Assembly (NCBI GenBank): GCA_033855775.1
Contig: JAWVFT010000115.1
Coordinates: forward strand, 1 to 21,222
Direction of reading: 5' to 3'
DNA from: DASVTR01 sp033855775
GTDB taxonomy: Bacteria > Acidobacteriota > Blastocatellia > Pyrinomonadales > Pyrinomonadaceae
DNA: 21,222 nucleotides
In this document: positions 14,613-21,222 of the stretch, in pieces
Numbering within the stretch: the first letter of the stretch is position 1
Layout of the letters: each line of letters opens with the position of its first letter
Notes under the pieces: model-generated
What the model was told of the DNA's origin: nothing
Database searches by the model: none
What the model saw: the letters and a program-made list of their open reading frames with translations, nothing else
Position numbers and translations under genes: made by a program

Positions 14613-14683
14613 CTTTAGTCCTCCACTTGAATTTTAGTGGGGAGAGATTCTTGTTTGCGGGGAGACTTCCTAAATGGAGAGAA

Positions 14684-14763
14684 GGATGAGCGCGGCAGCG
14701 ATGATGGATGAACTATTAGGAGTCTGTCTATCGTCCATCGCTCAAGCGCCGCCGCGTTCATCC
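14684..14763 (-). terminator. Long imperfect hairpin after the Spy-like gene
   Basis: Outer arms GGATGAGCGCGGCAGC (14684-14699) and the region 14748-14763 pair at 14 of 16 positions; a second stem follows inside (AGCGATGATGGA with TCGTCCATCGCT). It starts 16 bases past the stop at 14779 in the direction of transcription. No T-run follows, so it may be a 3'-end structure or REP-like element. Confidence 0.55.
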
Positions 14764-14778
14764 GTTCCTCCGGCGCCG

Positions 14779-15345
14779 TTACTGCTTCTCGGTCGGGTTA
14801 GCCTGACGGCGCGAACGCCATTCCTGACGCTTCTGTTCCCACTGCTGGCGTTCAGCCGCCAGTTGGGCTTTCTGTTCCGGCGTCAGGACGGCGAACATCT
14901 CGGACATCATGCGCGCTCGCATGACTTCCATCTCGACGCGCGCATTGGCCCGCGCCTGAGCCGCCGCGCGCACGGCTGACTCATTAAACGTGCCGTCCTT
15001 CGGCATGTCGAAGCCGCCGCCACGTTCGTCGCCGCGATTCTGCTGGCGAAGAGCCTTCGCGCTCTCGTGATAACGCGTGGCAATCTGCTTCATCTGTTCC
15101 TTCTGCGCGTCGGTCAGGTTGAGCTTTTCGGCGAAGCGACCGCCGAAGCCGTCTCTCATGCCGCGCCCGCCCTTGTCGCCGCGTCCTTCCCTATGGCCGC
15201 GCCCGTGACGCTCGCCGCGCTCCTGTCCGCCGCGCTCTTGTCCGTTGTCCTGCTGCTGCTGCGCGAAGCCAGCGATTCCCGTCAACATCAACGACCCGGC
15301 CAGAGCCAGCCCGCCGACGAACTTCTTGGTTCTAGTTAATTGCAT
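14779..15345 (-). CDS. Spy/CpxP-family LTxxQ periplasmic protein
   Basis: A 188-residue exported protein with a signal peptide (hydrophobic 10-27, cut near Ala-Gln at 28). After a Gln/Gly/Arg/His-rich spacer (29-68) the helical domain carries the two LTxxQ motifs of the Spy/CpxP family, LTDAQ (77-81) and LTPEQ (154-158), about 77 residues apart. Spy-like proteins are ATP-independent periplasmic chaperones; related members sense metals. The His/Gly/Arg-rich spacer could bind metal. The ATG at 15345 is preferred over the TTG at 15360 because the GGAG that overlaps that TTG is a good ribosome site for the ATG nine bases later. The spacing to DedA (165 bp) suggests a separate promoter. Confidence 0.88.
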   Translation of the reverse strand: MQLTRTKKFVGGLALAGSLMLTGIAGFAQQQQDNGQERGGQERGERHGRGHREGRGDKGGRGMRDGFGGRFAEKLNLTDAQKEQMKQIATRYHESAKALRQQNRGDERGGGFDMPKDGTFNESAVRAAAQARANARVEMEVMRARMMSEMFAVLTPEQKAQLAAERQQWEQKRQEWRSRRQANPTEKQ

Positions 15346-15510
15346 CAGTCTGTTCTCCAAAGCTTAAGTGAATTGTGTGAGCCGTATCGAATACACGAGG
15401 GAGAATGATGCCTCAATTCGGCCAGTCACTATGCAAGACGCATGACGGCGAATGACGGTTACAGCTTTTTTCGTTTGAGCTTTATCTGCGCTCTTTCGTT
15501 GATGCGCCGG

Positions 15511-16161
15511 TCAGGATGCTTCGTCAACGAGCGGGCGCGGCTTCTTCGCTTTTGGAGCTTCAGGCGAGCGAGCGCGAAAGTATTGCAGGAGTTTCCAGCC
15601 GAGCACGAGCGCGACGACGAGGCCGACAATCATCCAGACGAAATCGCCCAACAGTTCGCCCATCTCCTGCACGCGGTCACTGAAGAACCTGCCGAGCATG
15701 ACGTAGAGCGCGACCCACAGCAATTCGCCGAGCACGTCGTAGACTAGAAAGCGCGGCCACGAATAACCCGTCAGCCCCGACGTGAGATTGACGACCGGGC
15801 CGAGCGGCGTCAGCAGCCAACGGCTGAAAAAAACAGCCGCGCCCTGCCGACGATTCAGCCAGGCTTCGGCTTCCTTCAAACGTTCGTCGCCGCCGACCAT
15901 GCGGCTGAGCAAGCCGGAGACGCGACGGCCTCCCCAACGCCCCAAGGCATAGCCGACGTTATCGCCCACGATGGCTCCGGCAGCCGACAGCGCCAGCACA
16001 GGCCACAAGCTCATCTCGCCCTGCTCCGTAAACGAACCGGCGGCGAGCAGCAACAAACTCGCGGGCATCGGAACGCCGATGCAGCCGATGAACAATGTGG
16101 CGAAGAGCACGGGCAAGCCGTAGACTCCGAGCGTGCTCAACAGGTAATCGCTGAGACTCAT
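15511..16161 (-). CDS. DedA/SNARE-associated family membrane protein
   Basis: A 216-residue polytopic protein with helices at about 14-45, 52-75, 105-135, 138-160 and 171-193. The DedA core is clear: VPMPASLLLLAAG (30-42), GD-x-x-GYALGRWGG (66-78), FFSRWLLTPLGP (111-122) with the conserved Arg, NLTSGLTGYSW (125-135) and the G-x-x-x-W stretch (145-149). DedA proteins are thought to move phospholipids such as undecaprenyl phosphate or phosphatidylethanolamine across the inner membrane. Its start overlaps the stop of the upstream gene (ATGA), and GGAGG ten bases before the ATG can pair with CCTCC next to the ATG, which suggests that translation depends on ribosomes arriving from the upstream gene. 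C-terminal tail is basic. Confidence 0.9.
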   Translation of the reverse strand: MSLSDYLLSTLGVYGLPVLFATLFIGCIGVPMPASLLLLAAGSFTEQGEMSLWPVLALSAAGAIVGDNVGYALGRWGGRRVSGLLSRMVGGDERLKEAEAWLNRRQGAAVFFSRWLLTPLGPVVNLTSGLTGYSWPRFLVYDVLGELLWVALYVMLGRFFSDRVQEMGELLGDFVWMIVGLVVALVLGWKLLQYFRARSPEAPKAKKPRPLVDEAS

Positions 16162-16544
16162 GGAGGCGGGCCTCCATCGGATTGATGCGGCGGCGGCGGT
16201 GGCGGATACGGCGGGCGCGCATGAACGATGGCGTCCTGTAGCTCCTTTATCAAATCTTCGGCCGGGCGATTCTGCTCGCGCGCTATCTCTCGCAAGGGCC
16301 TGCGGTCATGCGCGACGGGCGCAAGCCCGATGGCCTGATAGAGCACATGCGGCGGCACGCGGTAAGAGCGCGAGACGTAGCGCACGCTCATCCATGGGCG
16401 AATCGGCTCGTCTCTATGATTACGCCAGTAGACGGCGCGGCGAATCGTGCTGACCGCGAAAAATCCAGTGACGACGACGGCCAGGATGAACACCAACAAC
16501 ACCAGCCATTGATGCCACTTGAGATTTTTTATTCTGTTGAGCAT
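16158..16544 (-). CDS. Membrane-anchored protein with a small helical domain and Pro-rich tail
   Basis: A 128-residue protein with one N-terminal membrane helix (13-31), followed by a basic segment, two short helical stretches (YRVPPHVLYQAIGL, 60-73, and RPLREIAREQNRPAEDLIKEL, seen as RPLREIAREQN and RPAEDLIKEL) and a Pro-rich end (PPYPPPPPPH). I do not recognise the family. The second helical stretch looks like a minimal helix-turn-helix or peptide-binding unit, probably on the cytoplasmic side. Coupled by a four-base overlap to DedA, it is likely a partner or regulator of that protein. Start ATG 16544 has no strong ribosome site. Confidence 0.75.
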   Translation of the reverse strand: MLNRIKNLKWHQWLVLLVFILAVVVTGFFAVSTIRRAVYWRNHRDEPIRPWMSVRYVSRSYRVPPHVLYQAIGLAPVAHDRRPLREIAREQNRPAEDLIKELQDAIVHARPPYPPPPPPHQSDGGPPP

Positions 16545-16614
16545 CGACGTTTCAATCGCCCGCGCGCTTCTGCCACTGAAAACGGAGCGTTCGCTTTTCT
16601 AGTTACAGCCTTTA

Positions 16615-17373
16615 TCACGCAGGCACAAGCGCGAGGCGGAAGCCAGCCAAAGACCAATCGCCTTCGCCTTCGATTTCGTTGATGAAAGAGAAATCGCCCC
16701 GCGCGTTTGAGCCGACGCCGTAGCACGTCGCGTTGCCTTGCTCGTCACTATAGAAGCCGAGTTCGAGCGTCTCCGTCTCGCTCCATTCGGGATGAAAGAT
16801 TGTGCCGACGAGATTGAAGACGACCGGCGGGCAAACGGTCGCGCGATAACCCGACGGCAACAGCCTGCGCGCTCGCCAGTCTTCATTCAAGACGCGTATA
16901 AATTCACGCAAGCTCAGATAGTTGTGCGCGTAGCGCGTGCCGTTCATCATCCCGGCCCGTCCCATGTAGGGCGCGAACGGGTCGGTCGTCGCGTCGTGGC
17001 CGTAAGCCGTGCCGTAGTACTGGCGATTGCCCGGCAGGTAACGCGGCTTCGCCGTCGTCTCAACTCCGATGATGCGCCCTTGATGTCGCTCGTGGCCCTT
17101 GACGAGTTGATGATGATAGCTCGGCCCGTGCTCACGCTCCTTCATGAAATCGCGCGGGGCCATCGGGTAGAGCCGCGCCATGTAAGCATCGTCGAGCGGC
17201 AGCGTTTCAGCCGAAGGGATGATGTGCCATTCGATGTTGAAGTGCGCGAGTCCGGCTTCGGCTTCCGTCGTCAACTCAAACTTCGCGCCTTCAGGCCCAG
17301 GCAGTTCCGCGTCCGTCTTCAAGTCAAAGAACTCGCGCAACCGTTCTGCTCTTTCGTCCAACGGGTCGTTCAT
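16615..17373 (-). CDS. Soluble protein of unknown function, His- and Tyr-rich
   Basis: A 252-residue protein without signal peptide or membrane helix. Start ATG at 17373 has AAAGGTG upstream at a suitable distance; the frame opens further to 17430 but the extra residues lack any support. The middle part is unusual: SYHHQLVKGHERHQG (85-99), then NRQYYGTAYGHDATTDPFAPYMGRAG (NRQYYGTAYGHDATT, 116-130, and FAPYMGRAG, 133-141). Several His, Asp and Glu (His50, His82, His87-88, His94, His97, Glu95) could form a metal site. The end (LELGFYSDEQGN, GDFSFINEIEGEGDW) reads like a beta-rich domain. I do not recognise the family. It is transcribed away from the efflux operon at 17581 and shares the intergenic region with it. 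Confidence 0.75.
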   Translation of the reverse strand: MNDPLDERAERLREFFDLKTDAELPGPEGAKFELTTEAEAGLAHFNIEWHIIPSAETLPLDDAYMARLYPMAPRDFMKEREHGPSYHHQLVKGHERHQGRIIGVETTAKPRYLPGNRQYYGTAYGHDATTDPFAPYMGRAGMMNGTRYAHNYLSLREFIRVLNEDWRARRLLPSGYRATVCPPVVFNLVGTIFHPEWSETETLELGFYSDEQGNATCYGVGSNARGDFSFINEIEGEGDWSLAGFRLALVPA

Positions 17374-17580
17374 ATAAGATTCACCTTTCCCCCTGTGACA
17401 CATTCGACACTCTAATAGATTTAATCGCAAGCTTCCTGTGACGCGCAGGCAGCCAAGCGTCGAATAGATTCATCTGCACTATTCCGACTCGCAGTCGCCG
17501 GTTGTAACTCATAAAAGTTTGTAACCGCAAGCGGCTGCGGCGCGTCTTCAAAGTAATACGGTTTAAATAAAGGGATACTT
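17374..17580. promoter_or_regulatory. Divergent intergenic region between the His-rich gene and the RND operon
   Basis: The 207 bp between the two divergent starts must hold both promoters. AAAGGG at 17569-17574 is a good ribosome site for the ATG at 17581, and 17548-17572 is AT-rich. No clear operator or promoter pair can be fixed by eye. Confidence 0.4.
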
Positions 17581-18921
17581 ATGTCTTCTTCATTTCTCTC
17601 TCGCAGGACACACGCCGTCGCGCTCTCCGGCCTCGTGCTGGCGGGCGCGCTCTGCGGCGTTGGCTGCGGGCGTTCGGGGCCGAAGGCGGACGCCAAGGGA
17701 ACGGCCAGAACGGAATCGGTGACGGCGACGACTGCCGACTCGGCTCCGGTCGTCGTCACGACTGCTGCCGCCGTGGCCCGCGAGGTTCCATCTTACATTC
17801 AAGCGACCGGCAGCCTGAGCGCTGACGAGACATCGGACGTGGCGCCGCAGGCTTCGGGTCAAGTCGTCGCAACGCCGGTCGGCGTCGGCGCGTTTGTGCG
17901 GCAGGGCGACGTGCTGGCCCGCATCAATGATAAGGACGCGCGGCTTCGACTCTTGCAAGCGCAGGCCGGAGTGCAGCAGGCGATTGCGGTCGTGAGGCAA
18001 GCGGAAGCACGCCTCGGCCTGCGACCCGGCGGCAACTTCGACGCCAGCGCTATTCCCGAAGTCCGCGAAGTGAACTCAAGTCTTGAGCAGGCGCAGGCGG
18101 AGTTGCGCCTGGCCGAAGCCAACGAGCGTCGCTATCGCGAACTCGTCGAGACGGGCGATGTGGCCGCCAGCGTTTACGACCAGTATCGCACCGCGCGCGA
18201 CACGGCCCGCGCGCGTGTCAACGCCGCGCGTCAACAACTCGAAACCGCCATCAACACAGCGCGCCAGAGCAATCAAGCCATTCAGAGCGCGGAGGCTGCG
18301 GTCGAGACGGCGCGAGCGCAGGCGGCCATCGCGCAGAAGGCCGTGGCCGACACGGTTGTTCGCGCGCCCTACGCGGGCTACATCAGCAATCGTCCCATCG
18401 CCGTCGGCGAATATGTGACGCCCTCGTCCGTCGTGGCGACGCTGCTGCGCACCAACCCCATCAAGTTGCAGTTGCAGGTGCAGGAATCCGAAGCTCCGTA
18501 CATCAGTTCCGGCATGGGCGTGTCGCTCGAAGTCGATGCTTATAAGGATAGAAAATTCGCGGGGCAAGTGACGGCTGTCAATCCTGCGATTGACCCCGTA
18601 TCGCGCGCCGTGACGATTGAAGCGGCGATTGAAAATTCGGACAACGCGCTCCGCTCCGGCATGTTTGCCACCGCGCAGATTGTGCGCAAAGGCGGCAACC
18701 GCGCCGTCTTCGTCCCGCGCTCCGCGGTCTTCTCAGACCAGAACACGCAATCCTATCGCGTCTTCGTCATTCAAGGCGACACGGCGAAGTTGCGCGTCGT
18801 GCAGATTGGCGGGGAAGAGGGCGACACTGTGCAAATCCTGTCGGGCGTCAACGCCGACGAGATTGTGGCGACCAGCAATCTGCAACAGCTTTACGAAGGC
18901 GCGCGTGTGCGACAACAGTAA
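17581..18921 (+). CDS. RND efflux periplasmic adaptor (membrane fusion protein)
   Basis: A 446-residue MFP of the AcrA/MdtA type. The N-terminus has a hydrophobic signal (12-27) ending at Cys29 in GVGCG, an imperfect but plausible lipobox, so the mature protein is probably a lipoprotein. Residues 85-120 hold the first half of the biotinyl-lipoyl domain (APQASGQV, GAFVRQGDVLARI), 120-255 a long alpha-helical hairpin rich in Ala, Gln and Arg, and 258-290 the second lipoyl half (VRAPYAGYISNRPIAVGEYV). Beta-barrel and membrane-proximal domains follow (SEAPYIS, AVNPAIDPVSRAV, LRSGMFA, VFVPRSAVF). It links an inner-membrane RND pump, whose gene follows 90 bases later, to an outer membrane channel. 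No TolC-like gene is in the window; it may lie to the right. Substrate unknown. Confidence 0.93.
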   Translation: MSSSFLSRRTHAVALSGLVLAGALCGVGCGRSGPKADAKGTARTESVTATTADSAPVVVTTAAAVAREVPSYIQATGSLSADETSDVAPQASGQVVATPVGVGAFVRQGDVLARINDKDARLRLLQAQAGVQQAIAVVRQAEARLGLRPGGNFDASAIPEVREVNSSLEQAQAELRLAEANERRYRELVETGDVAASVYDQYRTARDTARARVNAARQQLETAINTARQSNQAIQSAEAAVETARAQAAIAQKAVADTVVRAPYAGYISNRPIAVGEYVTPSSVVATLLRTNPIKLQLQVQESEAPYISSGMGVSLEVDAYKDRKFAGQVTAVNPAIDPVSRAVTIEAAIENSDNALRSGMFATAQIVRKGGNRAVFVPRSAVFSDQNTQSYRVFVIQGDTAKLRVVQIGGEEGDTVQILSGVNADEIVATSNLQQLYEGARVRQQ

Positions 18922-18927
18922 GTTCAA

Positions 18928-18992
18928 AGCCCGACATCCAACCTCCAAAGTCCAGGCGCAGTCTTCCGACTTTGAGCTTTGGACTTGAGGCT
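18928..18992. repeat. Imperfect inverted repeat between adaptor and pump genes
   Basis: Bases 18928-18952 and 18968-18992 are reverse complements at 17 of 25 positions, with a perfect GACTTTG segment next to the loop. It fills most of the 90-base gap and may set the ratio of the two proteins by partial termination or mRNA processing, or be a decayed dispersed repeat. Confidence 0.4.
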
Positions 18993-19011
18993 TTTGGCTC
19001 GGAGTTAAGTA

Positions 19012-21222
19012 ATGCAAAAGTTAGCTGAAATTTGCGTGCGGCGTCCGGTCTTTGCGACCGTCATCATTCTTATCTTGACGGTCGTCGGCGGCTTCTCTTT
19101 CTTCACGCTCGGCGTTGACCGCTTTCCGAAGATTGACATTCCGACCGTCTCCGTCCAGACGACCAACACGGGCGCCGCTCCGCAAGAGATTGAGACGGAG
19201 ATAACGGACATCATCGAAGGCGTGGTCAACACCGTTCCCGGCATTGACGAGATGCGCTCGTCGTCGTCGCAGGGACGCTCAACCGTCACCATCAACTTCA
19301 ATCTCGAAAAAGACCCTGACCTCGCCACGCAGGAAGTGCGCGATAAAGTCAGCACGATTATCAATCGCCTGCCGGAGACAGCCGACCCGCCCGTCGTCAG
19401 AAAGTCAGACCCCGATTCGCAGCCCGTCCTCGTTTATGCCATCAGCGCGCCGCGCTCAAGCATCGAACTGACAGACCTCGTGACGAAGCAGATACAGGAG
19501 CGCATCGAGTCTGCCGACGGCGTTGGCGAAGTGGTGGTCTTCGGCGGGCGGGCGCGCGAAATTAAAATCTACGTTGACCCCGACCGCCTGCGCGCCTACA
19601 ACCTCTCTGTGACGGAAGTGTCAAACGCCCTGCGCGCGCAGAATCTCGAACTGCCCGGCGGACGACTCGACGAAGGAGCGCGCACCGTCACGCTGCGAAC
19701 GCTCTCGCGCGTCACCAAAGTAGAAGACTTCAACGACATCGTTATCACGACCAGGAACGGCTATCCCGTCAAGGTCAAGGACGTGGGCCGCGTCGAAGAC
19801 AGCGGCGTTGACCCGCAATCGGCGGCTTCCTTGAACGGCGTGCCGTCCGTCTCGCTCGGCATCCGCAAGCAGTCCGGCGCGAACACCATCGCCGTCATCA
19901 ACGGCGTCAAGCAACGCATGGCGGAGATTACGCCGCTCTTGCCGAAAGACCTGACGATAGCCGTCACGCGCGACCAGTCGGAGTTTATCGAAACCAGCTT
20001 GCACGCCATCGAAGAGCACCTGGTTATCGGCGGCTTGCTCGCCGCCTTGATTGTCTTCCTGTTCTTGTGGAATTTCCGCTCGACCATCATCGCGGCCCTC
20101 GCCATCCCGACTTCAATTATCTCAGCCTTCGCCATCATCGCGGCCCTCGGCTATTCGCTCAACCAGATGACGATGCTCGCGCTGACCTTGATGGTCGGCA
20201 TCGTGATCGACGACGCCATCGTCGTCCTTGAGAACATCTATCGCTTCGTCGAAGAGAAAGGGATGCACCCGTATCAGGCGGCGATTGAAGGCACGAAGGA
20301 GATTGGCCTCGCCGTCATGGCGACGACGCTCTCCCTGCTCGCGGTCTTCATTCCGGTGGGCTTCATGTCGGGCATCGTAGGTCGCTTCATGTCTTCGTTC
20401 GGGTTGACTTCAGCCGCCGCGATTGCCGTCAGTCTCATCGTCTCGTTCACGCTGACGCCGATGCTCGCGGCGCGCTGGATTAAGCCGCCGAAGGAATCCA
20501 TCACGCCCGAAGGCGTCCCCGCTATCGGCGCGGGCGACGGCGATGGCGACGACGACATGGCGCGCATGACGACGGATGAGATATTGGCTCAAGAGCGCGA
20601 GGCGAAGGCGCACACGTCATCGAAGGGCGGCCGTTTTTATCGTCCGATTGACCGTTCCTACATGTGGATGTTGAAGTGGTCGATGGCGCATCGTTGGGTC
20701 GTCGTCCTGCTCTGCGTCATCGTCATCGCTTCCATCATGCCGCTCTACAGAGTGGTCGGCTACAACTTCCTGCCCGACGAAGACGAGTCTGCTTTCCAGG
20801 TCAACCTGCGCGCTCCGCAAGGCACGAGCCTCGCCGCGACGCAAAGCATTCTTGAGCGCGTTGCGCGCGACGTGCGCGAGCAGATTCCCGGCGTCGAGAG
20901 CACGCTCGTCAACGCGGGCGGTGGCGGTGGCGGCGGCGGTTCGCCGAACGCAGGCTCCATCTCGGTCAGGCTCAAGCCGGTCGCGGAGCGCAAGTTTTCG
21001 CAGTCCGACTTGATTCAACAGACGCGCGACATGCTGCGCAAGAAGAAGTATCCGAAGGAGTATGTCATCACGGCTTCAGGCACGTCTTCCATCGGCGCGA
21101 GCATCGGCGGCGGCGGTCGCGGCGGCTCGTCGCTCGGCTTATACTTGAGCGGCCCAGACATTCAAAAGCTCTACGAGTATTCCAACAAGCTGGTCGAGCG
21201 CATCAAGAAGGATGATAACTTT
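19012..21222 (+). CDS. RND efflux transporter, HAE1-type (AcrB/MdtB-like), cut by the window end
   Basis: The frame is open for 737 codons from the ATG at 19012 to the right edge; the family is usually 1,020-1,100 residues, so about 300 are missing. GGAG at 19001-19004 is the ribosome site. The N-terminus (VRRPVFATVIILILTVVGGFSFF, seen as VRRPVFATV and ILTVVGGFSFF) is the first membrane helix, followed by the porter domain with LGVDRFPKIDIPTV. The proton-relay pair Asp400-Asp401 sits in GIVIDDAIVVLENIYR (helix 4). TM5-6 follow (FIPVGFM, SFTLTPML). After an acidic loop with GDGDGDDD the second half begins with a new helix (RWVVVLLCVIVIAS) and NFLPDEDES. A run of eight Gly in the second porter region is a local expansion. 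It exports hydrophobic or metal/drug substrates by proton antiport; the specific substrate is not visible. Confidence 0.95.
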   Translation, partial: MQKLAEICVRRPVFATVIILILTVVGGFSFFTLGVDRFPKIDIPTVSVQTTNTGAAPQEIETEITDIIEGVVNTVPGIDEMRSSSSQGRSTVTINFNLEKDPDLATQEVRDKVSTIINRLPETADPPVVRKSDPDSQPVLVYAISAPRSSIELTDLVTKQIQERIESADGVGEVVVFGGRAREIKIYVDPDRLRAYNLSVTEVSNALRAQNLELPGGRLDEGARTVTLRTLSRVTKVEDFNDIVITTRNGYPVKVKDVGRVEDSGVDPQSAASLNGVPSVSLGIRKQSGANTIAVINGVKQRMAEITPLLPKDLTIAVTRDQSEFIETSLHAIEEHLVIGGLLAALIVFLFLWNFRSTIIAALAIPTSIISAFAIIAALGYSLNQMTMLALTLMVGIVIDDAIVVLENIYRFVEEKGMHPYQAAIEGTKEIGLAVMATTLSLLAVFIPVGFMSGIVGRFMSSFGLTSAAAIAVSLIVSFTLTPMLAARWIKPPKESITPEGVPAIGAGDGDGDDDMARMTTDEILAQEREAKAHTSSKGGRFYRPIDRSYMWMLKWSMAHRWVVVLLCVIVIASIMPLYRVVGYNFLPDEDESAFQVNLRAPQGTSLAATQSILERVARDVREQIPGVESTLVNAGGGGGGGGSPNAGSISVRLKPVAERKFSQSDLIQQTRDMLRKKKYPKEYVITASGTSSIGASIGGGGRGGSSLGLYLSGPDIQKLYEYSNKLVERIKKDDNF

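Noticed and set aside
17421..17759. Leftward frame of 112 codons across the start of the efflux adaptor
   Set aside because: It covers the efflux adaptor's signal region in antisense and lacks a ribosome site or domain.

Overview
The window is about 21 kb of GC-rich chromosomal DNA from a bacterium. The closest match I can suggest is an Acidobacteriota lineage of the Blastocatellia/Pyrinomonadales type. This is inference from architecture: a PD40 beta-propeller joined to DUF4214, a Pro-Thr linker protein with an EF-hand C-terminus, LTxxQ (Spy/CpxP-like) proteins, and many long hairpins between genes. No rRNA, tRNA, CRISPR array, transposase or phage gene was seen, so it reads as ordinary chromosome rich in poorly known secreted proteins.

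Layout. From 43 to 5033 the genes run leftward: an unrecognised secreted protein, a secreted PD40 propeller/DUF4214 protein, and a CrtI/PYROXD2-like FAD oxidoreductase. The last two are separated by a 542 bp gap largely filled by a degenerate 21 bp x 20 tandem array. From 5347 to 12430 the genes run rightward: a cytoplasmic-looking subtilase with a split zinc-binding N-terminus, a tandem pair of paralogous exported proteins (the second extended with Cys-rich, Pro-Thr and EF-hand modules), a four-helix membrane protein followed 6 bp later by an FAD oxidoreductase-GNAT fusion, and a small acidic protein. From 12563 to 17373 the genes run leftward again: an unknown His-rich soluble protein, a membrane-anchored protein overlapping a DedA gene, a Spy/CpxP-like protein, a small secreted protein with an Asn-Gly-Arg nonapeptide repeat, and an ECF sigma factor followed by a one-helix membrane protein and a membrane-anchored LTxxQ-like protein. 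From 17581 to the right edge is an RND efflux operon: a lipoprotein-like membrane fusion protein and a pump gene cut off by the window end.

How the genes may work together. The ECF sigma factor, its membrane partner and the Spy-like protein look like an envelope-stress circuit. The second Spy-like protein, DedA and the RND pump are also envelope functions. The overlapping stop/start pairs (7492-7496, 12973-12976, 16158-16161) point to translationally coupled pairs.

The most unusual features are the 21 bp array at 2991-3410, the oxidoreductase-GNAT fusion whose last 24 residues are encoded by an invading inverted repeat, the terminator-like hairpin inside the larger paralog at its domain junction, and the nine-residue-period NGR protein.
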